64,000 nt of DNA from Psychrobacter pacificensis (GCF_900101915.1 NZ_FNAL01000008.1:62001-126000), one strand, 5' to 3'. Positions 9,206 through 18,853 are shown, counted from the first letter of the stretch. Notes: generated from the sequence alone by a model not told the origin. Made by a program: numbers and translations.

Positions 9206-10549
9206 TCAGTCGTTACTGGCCGCTTGGCTTTTTAGCCACGCCATAAACTGCTTGCTATGCTGTTCTCGCTGGTTATCGGCAAACTCATAAAAGCTCGTGC
9301 CTGCTAAGTTTTCTGGCAAATAGCTTTGAGGGTAGTAGTGATTGGGATAATCATGCGGGTAAGCATACCCTTGACCATAGCCTTGATTGCGCATCAATTT
9401 GGTCACGCCATTGCGCAGATGTAGTGGTACTGGCGAGGCGTCTTTTTCTGCCAACGCCATCGCTGCATTGATCGCTTTATACGTGCTGTTACTCTTTGCA
9501 CTGGTGGCTAAATAGACCACCACTTGCCCTAGGATAATACGCGCTTCTGGCATACCGATGGATTGCACACTGCGCAGGGCTGCATCAGCGAGGAGTAGGG
9601 CGTTTGGATTGGCATTGCCGATATCTTCACTGGCTAAGATTACCAATCTGCGCGCGATAAAATCGGCAGGCTCACCGCCAACGAGCATCCGCGCCATCCA
9701 GTACAGCGCCGCATCAGGGTCGGAGCCACGTACTGATTTAATCATGGCTGAGATAATATCGTAATGCTGCTCACCGTCTTTGTCATAACGTACCAGCGCC
9801 GTTTGTGCGACGCGAGCGACCAGCGCATCATCGATGATAAGCGGCGATTGTCTGGTATCCGCCGTTTGTATAGCCAGCTCTAGTAGATTAAGCGCCTTTC
9901 TGGCATCGCCATGCGCCAGTTTGCTAATGGTGTCTTGTGCCTGCAAGTCGATGGTGAGCTTTTTGAGTACATGGTCCTCCAAGAGTGCCCGCTGTAATAC
10001 CGCACTGATTTGCTCAGGCGTTAATGGCTCTAAACGATACACTTGGCAACGTGATAAGAGCGCGTTATTCACACTAAACGACGGATTCTCTGTCGTGGCG
10101 CCGATTAGGGTGATATCACCAGACTCTACCGCGCCCAATAATGCATCTTGCTGCGCCTTATTAAACCGATGAATCTCATCGATAAAGACCACTGGTGACT
10201 CAAATGCCAGTGAGTCTTTACTATCCAATACCTCGCGTAACTGCTTAACCCCAGTATTCAATGCAGAAAGCGCATGGAAAGGTCGATTGACCGCATCCGC
10301 CAATAGCATTGCGATGGTCGTCTTACCGATACCTGCTTCGCCGTGCAAAATAATAGAGGGCAGATGCCCTTGTTCGACCAAACGCCGTAAAGGTGCGCCA
10401 GTGGCCAAAAGATGCTCTTGACCAATAATAGCCGCGAGAGAAGCAGGGCGCATACGCTGAGCAAGAGGGGTGTCGGCATGAAAGTTAGGCGGCATAAGGT
10501 TCTCTATTGAAAAATTAAAAAACGGTCTATTGGCTAAAGTGGTGGCCAT
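9206..10549 (-). CDS. rarA: Replication-associated recombination protein A (AAA+ ATPase)
   Basis: RarA/MgsA is a cytosolic AAA+ ATPase related to clamp loaders that acts at stalled replication forks. Walker A is GEAGIGKTT at residues 70-78, a variant of the usual GPPGTGKTT. Walker B is VVFIDEIHRFNKAQQDALL, the sensor segment is LIGATTENPSFSVNNALLSRC, and the C-terminal part carries ARMLVGGEPADFIARRLVILASEDIGNANP and LPENLAGTSFYEF-type sequence near the end. Length (447 aa) equals E. coli RarA. An in-frame ATG at 10495 with a weak GAGA site is an alternative start that would remove 18 residues. It lies upstream of ribB with 310 bp between them. Confidence 0.94.
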   Translation of the reverse strand: MATTLANRPFFNFSIENLMPPNFHADTPLAQRMRPASLAAIIGQEHLLATGAPLRRLVEQGHLPSIILHGEAGIGKTTIAMLLADAVNRPFHALSALNTGVKQLREVLDSKDSLAFESPVVFIDEIHRFNKAQQDALLGAVESGDITLIGATTENPSFSVNNALLSRCQVYRLEPLTPEQISAVLQRALLEDHVLKKLTIDLQAQDTISKLAHGDARKALNLLELAIQTADTRQSPLIIDDALVARVAQTALVRYDKDGEQHYDIISAMIKSVRGSDPDAALYWMARMLVGGEPADFIARRLVILASEDIGNANPNALLLADAALRSVQSIGMPEARIILGQVVVYLATSAKSNSTYKAINAAMALAEKDASPVPLHLRNGVTKLMRNQGYGQGYAYPHDYPNHYYPQSYLPENLAGTSFYEFADNQREQHSKQFMAWLKSQAASND

Positions 10550-10918
10550 TGAGAGATTTTATAGTAAAATCTAAATAACGACATACTCGTCTATAGTTAT
10601 CATTTCTATTGAAGTGAAAAGCGTTTGTTTGCTTGGCATGATTCTCGCAGCAACTTTACTATGACAATGAGTAAATGAGTATTAGACATCAGCAGTCAAA
10701 GTAGGCTAATTTATAAGTAGGGTACTTGCTATAAACAATACACGCTAGGCTAACGCAAAAACATGTTAATGAAAGCTAACGAAGCGTATAGCTTATGTCC
10801 CCAGCACTTTATTTTTAATCATTCATCCTTACTAACGGTTCAATGGTAACGATCAGAATGGTTGACCAAACACCATTTATTATCACTGCCCTAACAAATA
10901 TAAGGTATTACATTGACG
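10550..10918. other. Divergent intergenic region
   Basis: 369 bp between divergent rarA and the HExxH protein gene. It must contain promoters for both, but no convincing -35/-10 pair or repeat was recognised. Confidence 0.45.
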
Positions 10919-11452
10919 ATGTCTGGACAACCTCTCAAGCGTTTGTTGAATCGATATTCACGCAGCAGCGTAAAAAAGCAGCAGTCGCGTTGTCTGACAA
11001 TTGGCGAGATAGCACTGGCACGCTCAGTGTTCGGTGACAGTATCAGATTAGATGAAGTGCGACTAAAAACCACTTGGTGGGTTCTCAAAAGTTATGCGGT
11101 GAGTCCGAATGGTCATATTTACTTTAATCCAGCCGATTGGATCACAGATTTTAGTGTGGCCTCGTTGGGCAAGCAAAGCTGGCTCATCCATGAGCTCACC
11201 CATGTGTGGCAGTTACAGCAAGGCTTGAAAGTGGTACGCGGTGCCCTTATCGATCGGCGATATGATTATGTGCTAGAGACGGGTAAGTCCTTTTTTAAAT
11301 ACGGTATCGAGCAGCAGGCGCGAATGGTTCAAGATTATTTTGTGCGCCGTCAAAAAGGACAGGATTGTCAGGATTTAGAAGCCTGTATACCATTTTTGAC
11401 AGTAAACGCCATGACTGACAAAAAACGCGCCAACAGCAATTTTACTATTTAA
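10919..11452 (+). CDS. Putative HExxH zinc-metalloprotease-fold protein
   Basis: This small protein (177 aa from ATG 10919; a TTG at 10913 adds two residues) carries the motif LIHELTHVWQ, a zincin HExxH with His91, Glu92 and His95. A downstream segment, YGIEQQARMVQDYF, could supply a third metal ligand. No signal peptide or membrane segment is evident; the N-terminus is basic. Similar IHELTHVWQ proteins are, as far as I recall, often described as Rhs/Vgr-related or DUF4157-like, but no secretion system gene is nearby. The gene stands alone between rarA and a lipoprotein gene. Enzymatic activity is not established and the substrate is unknown. Confidence 0.65.
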   Translation: MSGQPLKRLLNRYSRSSVKKQQSRCLTIGEIALARSVFGDSIRLDEVRLKTTWWVLKSYAVSPNGHIYFNPADWITDFSVASLGKQSWLIHELTHVWQLQQGLKVVRGALIDRRYDYVLETGKSFFKYGIEQQARMVQDYFVRRQKGQDCQDLEACIPFLTVNAMTDKKRANSNFTI

Positions 11453-11536
11453 ACTGCCTCATAGTAAGCGAAAAGCCTACGTGCATCACCATTTTAGCTT
11501 TTTATATTTTAGCCTTATTAAAGGATATTTACGCTT

Positions 11537-12433
11537 ATGTTTCGACTTTTGCCAGTAAAGCCTAATGTTGATACTTCTGCTAGCTCAGCTCTGGCCGCAG
11601 TAGCGCTAACGGGCGTGCTATTTCTGACCGGCTGTCAGCAGCAAGCTGACGCACCGCCTGTACCAGATGAGGCTCAGACAACTGAAAAAACAAGTGAGGA
11701 AGACAGTCAACCTATGCAGCAAAGTGATTCTGCTGCGGCGCGTATAGAGCAGTTTCAGCCTATATACGTTGCGCAAGCGCAAGGGCTACAGCGTCGACTA
11801 CAAGCAGAGTATGAGTCACTGGAAGCGGCAGATACTTCAGATAGCGAAGAGTCGCTATTACTCAATGGAGCGACTAACGATTCAGCTACTCTTACAGAAA
11901 ATGCGAATAGCGCCAATTCCGAACCATTACCAGCTGATAGTCCAGTAGAAGCTAACGCTACCAGTGAGGAAGGTTCGGATGCAGAGATGAATACAAGTAC
12001 GGAAGTTGGAGAGCGTGACTTAACGGTATTAAAACGTATTAGCCTTGAGCCGCGCAAACCGATTATATTGACGGAAGAGCAGATCATCGAGCGATATCAG
12101 CAAACGATGGCAGCGTTATATCAGCCTGTGACCACGCCCCTTAGTGCAGAAGATGCGGATACGCTAATCAACATAGCGACCTTAGTTCCTCAGTTATTTG
12201 AGCATGCAGAGATTGCAGGAAGGGTCAGTGCAAAAAGCCCTGCGCTGGCTCGGTTGATTATTCAGCACCAAGTATGGGAGCAAATAGAAGCGCAGCAAGT
12301 GGTTGATATGCAGCAAATGAAGCAACAACAGCAGCAAGAATTTGAAACGCTCATGGCCAAATTCAACGATACGATTAAAGGATATGACGAGCAGATTGCT
12401 AAATATGAGCAGACGTTAAAAGAGTTTCAATAA
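11537..12433 (+). CDS. Hypothetical lipoprotein with acidic linker and C-terminal coiled coil
   Basis: I do not recognise this family. The N-terminus is an export signal ending in the lipobox LTGC, so lipidation at Cys33 is expected. Residues about 34-160 are rich in Ser, Glu, Asp and Thr and look disordered. From about 160 the protein becomes helical (ILTEEQIIERYQQTMAALYQ) and it ends in a Gln-rich coiled coil from about residue 250 to 298. An AAGGA ribosome site precedes ATG 11537. It is closed by a strong terminator. A lipid-anchored envelope protein with a flexible linker is the most that can be inferred. Confidence 0.72.
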   Translation: MFRLLPVKPNVDTSASSALAAVALTGVLFLTGCQQQADAPPVPDEAQTTEKTSEEDSQPMQQSDSAAARIEQFQPIYVAQAQGLQRRLQAEYESLEAADTSDSEESLLLNGATNDSATLTENANSANSEPLPADSPVEANATSEEGSDAEMNTSTEVGERDLTVLKRISLEPRKPIILTEEQIIERYQQTMAALYQPVTTPLSAEDADTLINIATLVPQLFEHAEIAGRVSAKSPALARLIIQHQVWEQIEAQQVVDMQQMKQQQQQEFETLMAKFNDTIKGYDEQIAKYEQTLKEFQ

Positions 12434-12515
12434 CGGTTTAAATGATACACATAGTAACGAGTTTGCCAATAATTGGATGAAGTATATCCAATAGTATCTA
12501 TCCCATCATAGCAAT

Positions 12516-12545
12516 AAAAAATCCCGCACGATGGCGGGATTTTTT
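12516..12545. terminator. Bidirectional terminator between lipoprotein gene and gltA
   Basis: Inverted repeat ATCCCGC / GCGGGAT with flanking A5 and T6 runs and a six-base loop, placed between two convergent genes. Confidence 0.92.
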
Positions 12546-12567
12546 ATTGTAAAGATACTATTTTTGC

Positions 12568-13848
12568 TTACTTACGGTCTTCAACCTTGACAAAGTCACG
12601 GCGCGTTTCACCAGTATATAACTGACGTGGACGACCGATCTTGTATGGGGCGCTGTGCATCTCTAACAAATGGCTGATCCAACCTGAAGTACGAGCCAGT
12701 GCAAAGATTACCGTAAACATTGATGTTGGGATACCGATGGCTTTTAAGATAATACCAGAGTAAAAATCAACGTTTGGATATAGGTTACGCTCGATGAAGA
12801 ACGGGTCTTCTAGTGCAATTTTTTCGAGTGCCATTGCCAATTCAAGTTTAGGATCGTTGACACCAAGTGCTTCTAATACTTCATCACAAGTCTCTTTCAT
12901 GACTTTCGCACGTGGATCGAAGTTTTTGTAGACACGGTGACCAAAGCCCATTAGCTTCACTTCACGGCTTTTCACTTTTTCCATAAATGCTGGCACGTTT
13001 TCAACCGTACCGATTTCATCAAGCATTTCTAGTACAGCTTCGTTGGCGCCGCCATGCGATGGACCCCAAAGAGCTGCGATACCAGCAGCGATACAGGCAT
13101 AAGGGTTGGCACCCGTTGAGCCGGCTAGGCGCACAGTAGAAGTCGAGGCGTTTTGCTCGTGGTCTGCGTGCAAGGTGAAGATTTTGTCCATGGCGCGGGT
13201 GACGACGTCGTTTGGCTCATAGTCCACATCAGCAGGAGTCGCAAACATCATGTACAAGAAGTTCTCAGCGTAGCTAAAGTCGTTACGTGGATACATGAAC
13301 GGTTCGCCCTGCGAGTATTTATAGCTCATCGCCGCAAGCGTAGGCATCTTAGCAATCAAACGAATAGCTGTGATTTCACGATGCTCTTCGTTGCTTAGGT
13401 CTAGGTTGTCATGATAGAACGCTGATAACGCACCAACGACACCAACCATAATGGCCATTGGATGCGCGTCACGGCGGAAACCTTCAAAGAATTTACGCAA
13501 TTGATCATGAACAGCGGTATGTTCACGAATTTTTTCAAAGAAATCTGCCTTTTGCTCAGCGTTAGGTAGCTCGCCATTTAGCAACGCATATGCCACTTCT
13601 AGATATTCAGCATGGTTTGCTAACTCGTCGATAGGGTAGCCGCGGTGTAATAATTCGCCTTTGCCACCATCGATATAAGTAATTTTTGATTCAACGGGAG
13701 CAGTTACTTTAAAACCAGGGTCATAAGACCAAAATCCTGATTCTTGCAAAGCAGCAACATCGATAACTGGGCGCCCTAAAGTACCTTCAATAATAGGAAG
13801 TTCGTATTCTTCACCATTCACGGTTAGTTTGGCATTAGTGTCAGCCAT
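12568..13848 (-). CDS. gltA: Citrate synthase
   Basis: GltA condenses oxaloacetate and acetyl-CoA into citrate, the entry step of the TCA cycle. The 426-residue product matches the hexameric, NADH-sensitive gram-negative type (E. coli 427 aa). The catalytic positions are visible: the His in [16 protein letters not shown], the His in [15 protein letters not shown], and the Asp in [10 protein letters not shown]. The N-terminal domain that carries the NADH site (residues about 1-50) is intact. A strong GGAGAG ribosome site lies nine bases before ATG 13848. It is divergent from sdhCDAB, an arrangement shared with Pseudomonas and Acinetobacter, so the 1 kb spacer may hold shared control of the TCA genes. 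Confidence 0.97.
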   Translation of the reverse strand: MADTNAKLTVNGEEYELPIIEGTLGRPVIDVAALQESGFWSYDPGFKVTAPVESKITYIDGGKGELLHRGYPIDELANHAEYLEVAYALLNGELPNAEQKADFFEKIREHTAVHDQLRKFFEGFRRDAHPMAIMVGVVGALSAFYHDNLDLSNEEHREITAIRLIAKMPTLAAMSYKYSQGEPFMYPRNDFSYAENFLYMMFATPADVDYEPNDVVTRAMDKIFTLHADHEQNASTSTVRLAGSTGANPYACIAAGIAALWGPSHGGANEAVLEMLDEIGTVENVPAFMEKVKSREVKLMGFGHRVYKNFDPRAKVMKETCDEVLEALGVNDPKLELAMALEKIALEDPFFIERNLYPNVDFYSGIILKAIGIPTSMFTVIFALARTSGWISHLLEMHSAPYKIGRPRQLYTGETRRDFVKVEDRK

Positions 13849-14877
13849 AAATTGCTCTCCATTGTTTTTGATTCGTTAGAATAAAATTACTACAGACGCA
13901 TACCTCACGTCGTTATCTGTCAAACGGCAAAATCCGTTTCACTCATTTAATACGCAAGGTATATTAGCAGCAATTACTTGTGATTTGAAAAAACTTTTAT
14001 TGACCGTGGGTCCAATTGGCGCGGCCTAGCGGTGGTTGTTCGCTGTAATTTTTGTATCAAAATATGTCTGATTGGTTATTTTGCGCTAAACTTTCTGTTT
14101 ATTAAACATATTTACAACGTCAATATTGACGTTATATTTTGGGGTTTGTCGCAAAAACGCAGCAGGATTTTCGCAAAAAACGAGGCTAAAAACAGACAGG
14201 GCATGAGCAGTAGACAAGTTAAGTGTCGAGCATAATTGTCAGAGGTAAGCGTTTTCCACATTCAGTATTGCATATATCTATTCGTTTGTTAATTAAGTGT
14301 GTGACTTTATTACTTTAGGGATAAATTTGTAATTATCGCCCAGTCATTTTATAATTGCAGGAATTGACTGGCACTAGCTTTGTGCGAATTGATAAGTGGT
14401 CATGATATAGTGTCGCCTAGAGCTTACTTTATACATGCTTATTTACGATTGTCTGGTATTTTGATAAACCAAACCGAATTCTGTGGTTTAAATGTTCTTG
14501 TTAACTGCTCTATTTTTAGATGCTCAGCACCAGTATTTAGTGCTCAGTACAAGGTTTATTTTGATAGAGAAGACATATTAACGTTGTCTGGCTATTCATA
14601 CGACCAATAAAAATAGACTGGTTAGTCGATCTTACTCATGTTTATTTTCTTTGTTGTATAATAGATAGGTTGTTTTGTAGGCCTGTCAGCTCGACAAGCG
14701 ACACTAAACAGCTTATCAATACCTTATATACATGATTCTTTCTTCATATTTAGCACAAACTAAAAGAAGTCAGCTAGCTCTTCCTTACTTTATTCGTCTC
14801 GTGTGTTGCTCGATGCTCAACTGACACTATTTTTGTCAAGCGTTGATAGCAGATACAGGAGTATAACCGCAAAAAGG
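13849..14877. other. Long divergent intergenic region gltA-sdhC
   Basis: About 1.03 kb, AT-rich, between divergent gltA and sdhC. It holds a small hairpin (AAACGG / CCGTTT at 13922-13939) in the probable gltA leader, and a TATAAT at 14657. Short open frames at 14032-14235 and 14380-14610 lack ribosome sites and recognisable products, so I do not call them genes. An unannotated sRNA is possible but nothing in the sequence demonstrates one. Confidence 0.5.
14632..14662 (+). promoter_or_regulatory. Candidate sdhC promoter
   Basis: A perfect TATAAT at 14657-14662 is preceded by TTACTC at 14632-14637 with a 19-base spacer, so the -35 match is weak. It would give the sdh transcript a leader of about 210 nt. 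Confidence 0.35.
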
Positions 14878-15264
14878 ATGCCCGCTGTGAAAAGCAACCG
14901 ACCTATTGATCTGCCTTTAAGCCAAGTGATTAGCGTTAATCGCTCACCGATCGCAATCGCCTCTATTTTGCATCGTATCTCTGGCATTATTTTATTCTTA
15001 TTAATTCCTGTAATGCTGTGGCTATTACAGAACTCATTGGCGTCGCCTGAGAGTTTTGAGACCGTATTTGACAACGTACTTGTGCGCTTTTTGACATGGA
15101 TATTTGTTGCCGCCATCGCATATCACTTCGTGATGGGTATCAAACATTTATTTGCTGATATGGGCATGAACGAAGAGCTAAAATCTGGCCGCACTGCCTC
15201 TATGGTCAGTTTTGTAATTGCAGCGATTTTAGTTGTCGCGTCATTTATATGGGTGATGTTCTAA
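14878..15264 (+). CDS. sdhC: Succinate dehydrogenase cytochrome b556 subunit
   Basis: SdhC is one of the two membrane anchor subunits of complex II and helps bind haem b and quinone. The family N-terminus KSNRPIDLPL and the quinone/haem region SPIAIASILHRISGIILF are clear, and three hydrophobic segments follow (about residues 30-50, 70-92 and 105-127). The haem-ligand helix reads AYHFVMGIKHLFADMG. ATG 14878 starts at MPAVKSNRP; a GTG at 14887 has better spacing to the AAGGA at 14874 and may be the true start (125 aa). An upstream in-frame ATG at 14803 is unlikely. The stop codon overlaps the sdhD start by one base (TAATG). Confidence 0.94.
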   Translation: MPAVKSNRPIDLPLSQVISVNRSPIAIASILHRISGIILFLLIPVMLWLLQNSLASPESFETVFDNVLVRFLTWIFVAAIAYHFVMGIKHLFADMGMNEELKSGRTASMVSFVIAAILVVASFIWVMF

Positions 15265-15671
15265 TGATTAAAAATGATTCAGGAATCAAAAGTGCTACTG
15301 GTCTGACAGGTTCAGGCTCACGCGATTGGATTATTCAGCGTATTAGTGCTGTTGTTTTAGCCGTTTATAGTGTGGTGTTGCTGGGCTTCTTTTTGACCCA
15401 CGGCGATGTCACGTATCTTGAGTGGTCATCATTCATGACTAGCCTGCCAATGCGTTTATTTAGCTTAGTTGCTGTACTTGCATTAGCTGGCCATGCTTGG
15501 GTGGGAATGTGGACAGTATTTACTGACTATATTACGACAGGCAAACTGGGCTCAAGCGCAGCAGGTTTACGTTTAGTGCTACAGTCATTGATGATTATCG
15601 CTATTTTAGTATTTCTATTTTGGGGAATCATGATTTTTTGGGGTAACGGCTTTGGTGTCGTTGCTGTTTAA
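15264..15671 (+). CDS. sdhD: Succinate dehydrogenase membrane anchor subunit
   Basis: SdhD pairs with SdhC to anchor succinate dehydrogenase and carry electrons to ubiquinone. The family pattern GSGSRDWIIQRISAVVLAVYSV at residues 14-35 is clear; it contains the conserved Arg-Asp-Trp. The sequence HAWVGMWTVFTDYI includes the likely haem-ligand His and the quinone-site region. Three hydrophobic segments are seen. ATG 15264 overlaps the sdhC stop, which points to translational coupling; an in-frame ATG at 15249 would add five residues. The next gene, sdhA, is 354 bp away, an unusually wide gap for an sdh operon. Confidence 0.95.
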   Translation: MIKNDSGIKSATGLTGSGSRDWIIQRISAVVLAVYSVVLLGFFLTHGDVTYLEWSSFMTSLPMRLFSLVAVLALAGHAWVGMWTVFTDYITTGKLGSSAAGLRLVLQSLMIIAILVFLFWGIMIFWGNGFGVVAV

Positions 15672-16025
15672 TGATTGAGTGACCAGCTTTAGTATTGATA
15701 TAAGCATCTATATATAACGGATGCGCGCAGCTGGTATGTCAGCTGATAAAGTAGTTTAAAAGTATCCGTTGATAGCCAAAAATAGTCATAGCATTGGACC
15801 AACAGCGCCCACTATTTAGATTGTCGCTGAATGAGCAACAAGGTTGAGCAGGTTTGGTTCAGTATAACGATAGATATGCAAATTAAGTGGTCAAAGACTG
15901 TTATATCCTCTTCTTTAATAAGTGCATGTAATGGCCAGATAAAAGCCCTTAAACCTGCAATAAGAAGATTTTAAAACACGCTTTTCATTTACTTATAAGC
16001 ATTAATAGGCATTAGGAAAACCGTA
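15672..16025 (+). other. Wide intra-operon spacer sdhD-sdhA with nested hairpin
   Basis: 354 bp with no gene. A nested hairpin can form from ACCAGCT (15682-15688) with AGCTGGT (15729-15735), enclosing GCATC (15704-15708) with GATGC (15720-15724). An alternative CAGCTG/CAGCTG pair overlaps the outer right arm. There is no T-run, so it is not a standard terminator; a processing or stability element is possible. Confidence 0.5.
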
Positions 16026-17876
16026 ATGGCAACTAGACAAGACAATACCATTAGTAATATTAAGACCCTAAACTACGATGCAGTTATCGTTGGTGGTGGT
16101 GGTTCAGGTATGCGCGCTTCATTGCACTTAGCGGAAGCGGGTATGAAGGTTGCAGTCCTGACCAAAGTATTCCCAACACGTTCGCACACGGTTGCTGCTC
16201 AGGGTGGCATCGGTGCAAGTTTGGGCAACATGAGTAACGACAACTGGCATTTCCATTTTTATGACACCGTAAAAGGATCAGATTGGTTAGGTGACCAAGA
16301 CGCTATCGAGTATATGTGCCGTGAAGCACCAAAGGTAGTCTATGAGCTTGAGCACATGGGCATGCCGTTTGACCGTAACGAAGATGGTACGATTTATCAG
16401 CGTCCATTCGGCGGTCATACGTCAAACTATGGCGAAAAAGCGGTACAACGTGCGTGCGCTGCTGCTGACCGTACAGGTCACGCATTGCTACACACGCTGT
16501 ATCAGAAAAACTTACAGCAAGGCACTGAGTTCTTTATCGAGTGGATTGCGCTTGATTTGATCAAAGACGAAGCGGGTAACATCAACGGTGTTATCGCTCT
16601 TGAGCAAGAGACAGGTACTGTTGCGGTATTCCAAGCACCAGTTACTGTTCTAGCAACAGGTGGTGCAGGTCGTATCTTTGCCGCTTCTACCAACGCTTAT
16701 ATCAACACTGGTGATGGTATTGGTATGGCAGTTCGCGCTGGTATCCCACTACAGGATATGGAGTTCTGGCAGTTCCATCCAACGGGCGTTCATGGTGCAG
16801 GTGTACTATTGACCGAAGGGTGCCGCGGCGAAGGTGCTATCTTGCGTAACAAGGATGGCGAAGCTTTCATGGAGCGTTATGCCCCAACCGTTAAAGATTT
16901 GGCACCACGTGATCTCGTATCGCGCTCTATGGACCAAGAAATTAAAGAAGGTCGTGGTTGTGGCCCTAATGCTGACCATATCGTCATGGACATGACCCAT
17001 TTGGGTGTCGACACTATCATGAAGCGTCTACCGTCAGTATTTGAGATCGGTAAAAACTTCGCCAACGTTGACATTACTAAAGAACCTATTCCAGTTATCC
17101 CAACCATTCACTACATGATGGGTGGTATTCCAACCACTATCCATGGTCAGGTAATCGTGCCGGATCTAGAGGCAGGTACAGATGAAGACGGTTTATATGC
17201 TAATGGTAACGTCGTTAAAGGACTATACGCTATTGGTGAGTGCGCTTGTGTGAGTGTACACGGTGCCAACCGTTTAGGTACCAACTCACTACTTGATTTG
17301 GTTGTGTTTGGTCGTGCTGCTGGTAAGCACATTGTTGATGAGTTCCATCAAAACGATCATAACTACAAACCACTTGATCCGCATGTACTTGATATCACGG
17401 TTGGTCGTTTAAACAAATTGCAGCAATCAACATCAGGCTACAATGCACAAGACGTGGCTGATGAGATTCGCGCCACCATGCAGAAACACGCCAGTGTATT
17501 CCGTACGCAAGCCATGATGGATGAAGGCGTTGAGAAAATTTTAGCGCTGGGTGAGAAAGTCGAACAAATCCATTTGGGTGATAAATCACAAGTCTTCAAC
17601 ACTGCTCGTATCGAAGCGTTTGAAGTGGCAAACCTATACGAAGTAGCAAAAGCGACGATGGTATCAGCCGCGAGTCGCCACGAAAGCCGCGGCGCGCATA
17701 GTGTCTCTGATTATGATCGTCCAGAAGATGATGACTATGCACCAAACGGCCGTAATGACCACGATTGGATGAAGCATACTTTATGGTATTCTGAAGGCAA
17801 CCGTATCATTTACAAACCAGTTCGCAAAGTGCCACTGACTGTTGACTATATCGAACCAAAAGTTCGCGTCTATTAA
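16026..17876 (+). CDS. sdhA: Succinate dehydrogenase flavoprotein subunit
   Basis: SdhA oxidises succinate to fumarate with covalently bound FAD on the cytosolic face of the membrane. The dinucleotide fold is at residues 19-35 (VIVGGGGSGMRASL) and the FAD-attachment His54 lies in PTRSHTVAAQGGI. The substrate region includes FWQFHPTGVHGAG and the active-site Arg segment YAPTVKDLAPRDLVSRSMDQEI. The C-terminal part has SRHESRGAHSVSDY. The length (616 aa) is slightly above E. coli's 588. AGGA lies eight bases before ATG 16026. Confidence 0.98.
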   Translation: MATRQDNTISNIKTLNYDAVIVGGGGSGMRASLHLAEAGMKVAVLTKVFPTRSHTVAAQGGIGASLGNMSNDNWHFHFYDTVKGSDWLGDQDAIEYMCREAPKVVYELEHMGMPFDRNEDGTIYQRPFGGHTSNYGEKAVQRACAAADRTGHALLHTLYQKNLQQGTEFFIEWIALDLIKDEAGNINGVIALEQETGTVAVFQAPVTVLATGGAGRIFAASTNAYINTGDGIGMAVRAGIPLQDMEFWQFHPTGVHGAGVLLTEGCRGEGAILRNKDGEAFMERYAPTVKDLAPRDLVSRSMDQEIKEGRGCGPNADHIVMDMTHLGVDTIMKRLPSVFEIGKNFANVDITKEPIPVIPTIHYMMGGIPTTIHGQVIVPDLEAGTDEDGLYANGNVVKGLYAIGECACVSVHGANRLGTNSLLDLVVFGRAAGKHIVDEFHQNDHNYKPLDPHVLDITVGRLNKLQQSTSGYNAQDVADEIRATMQKHASVFRTQAMMDEGVEKILALGEKVEQIHLGDKSQVFNTARIEAFEVANLYEVAKATMVSAASRHESRGAHSVSDYDRPEDDDYAPNGRNDHDWMKHTLWYSEGNRIIYKPVRKVPLTVDYIEPKVRVY

Positions 17877-17969
17877 TCCTAGACTATGCGCTCGATATAA
17901 ACAGAAAGCTTAAACGTTTTATCCCTTATTCATTTATTAAAAAGGTGACCGCCAGCTACATGCTCAGAG

Positions 17970-18029
17970 GAGTGCTGCTAGGCTACTAATTGATATTCGA
18001 TTATCAGTAGTGATTAATAGCCAGCACTC
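17970..18029 (+). other. Long imperfect hairpin between sdhA and sdhB
   Basis: GAGTGCTG (17970-17977) pairs with CAGCACTC (18022-18029). Inside, GCTA/TAGC and TGATA/TATCA pairs extend the structure over nearly the whole 60 bases. No T-run follows. It lies 54 bases before the sdhB start. Confidence 0.6.
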
Positions 18030-18082
18030 ATATGTTGCAATCTTTGTATGCCCGCCATCACCTACGTGTGGAGTTTAGCATT

Positions 18083-18793
18083 ATGAGCCGAGGTACTCGC
18101 ACCATCGAAATCTATCGCTACGATCCTGATGTGGACGCAGCCCCACGCATGCAAACTTATACGATTGAATTACTTGATTCAGATCGTATGTTGCTTGACG
18201 TGTTATTACGCCTAAAGAAAGAAGATGAAACAATCACTTTCCGCCGCTCTTGCCGTGAAGGTATTTGTGGTTCTGATGGCATGAACATCAATGGTAAAAA
18301 TGGTCTAGCATGTCTAATTAACATGAACACGCTACCAGAAAAAGTAACCGTTCGTCCGTTACCTGGTTTGCCAGTGGTTCGTGACTTGGTTGTTGATATG
18401 AACCAATTCTACGAGCAGTACGAAAAAGTACATCCGTACTTAATCAACGATCAGCCAGCACCACCAACTGAGCGTTTGCAGTCTCCTGCTGAGCGTGAAA
18501 AGTTAAATGGTCTGTATGAGTGTATTCTGTGTGCATGCTGCTCAACGAGCTGCCCATCTTTTTGGTGGAACCCTGATAAGTTCTTAGGTCCATCAGCATT
18601 GCTACATGCGTATCGCTTTGTTGCTGACAGCCGTGATGGTGACACGCAAGCACGTTTGGCGCGTTTAGACGATCCGTTTAGTCTATTCCGTTGCCGTGGT
18701 ATTATGAACTGTGTGTCAGTTTGTCCAAAAGGCTTGAACCCAACCAAAGCAATCGGTCATTTACGTAATATGTTGATTGATCAAGCTGGTTAA
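18083..18793 (+). CDS. sdhB: Succinate dehydrogenase iron-sulfur subunit
   Basis: SdhB relays electrons from FAD to quinone through three Fe-S centres. The 2Fe-2S site is SCREGICGSDG with Cys57, Cys62, Asp65 and Cys77, the same Cys/Asp pattern as E. coli. The 4Fe-4S site is CILCACCSTSCP and the 3Fe-4S site CRGIMNCVSVCPKGLNP. ATG 18083 gives 236 aa, close to E. coli's 238, and has a GGAG ribosome site; an in-frame ATG at 18032 would add 17 residues with no family support. It ends the operon before a strong terminator. Confidence 0.97.
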   Translation: MSRGTRTIEIYRYDPDVDAAPRMQTYTIELLDSDRMLLDVLLRLKKEDETITFRRSCREGICGSDGMNINGKNGLACLINMNTLPEKVTVRPLPGLPVVRDLVVDMNQFYEQYEKVHPYLINDQPAPPTERLQSPAEREKLNGLYECILCACCSTSCPSFWWNPDKFLGPSALLHAYRFVADSRDGDTQARLARLDDPFSLFRCRGIMNCVSVCPKGLNPTKAIGHLRNMLIDQAG

Positions 18794-18818
18794 TTGTTTT
18801 GATTATTGTTGATAGCAC

Positions 18819-18853
18819 AAAAAAACACCACCTATTCGTTAGGTGGTGTTTTT
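18819..18853 (+). terminator. Rho-independent terminator after sdhB
   Basis: AACACCACCTA / TAGGTGGTGTT stem with a five-base loop, flanked by A and T runs. It separates the sdh and suc transcription units. Confidence 0.92.

Noticed and set aside
11755-12087. 110-codon frame antisense to the lipoprotein gene
   Set aside because: It mirrors the Ser/Glu-rich low-complexity part of the sense gene and has no independent support.
14032-14610. Two short plus-strand open frames (67 and 76 codons) in the gltA-sdhC spacer
   Set aside because: No ribosome site, AT-driven composition and no recognisable motif; more likely chance frames in a regulatory region.
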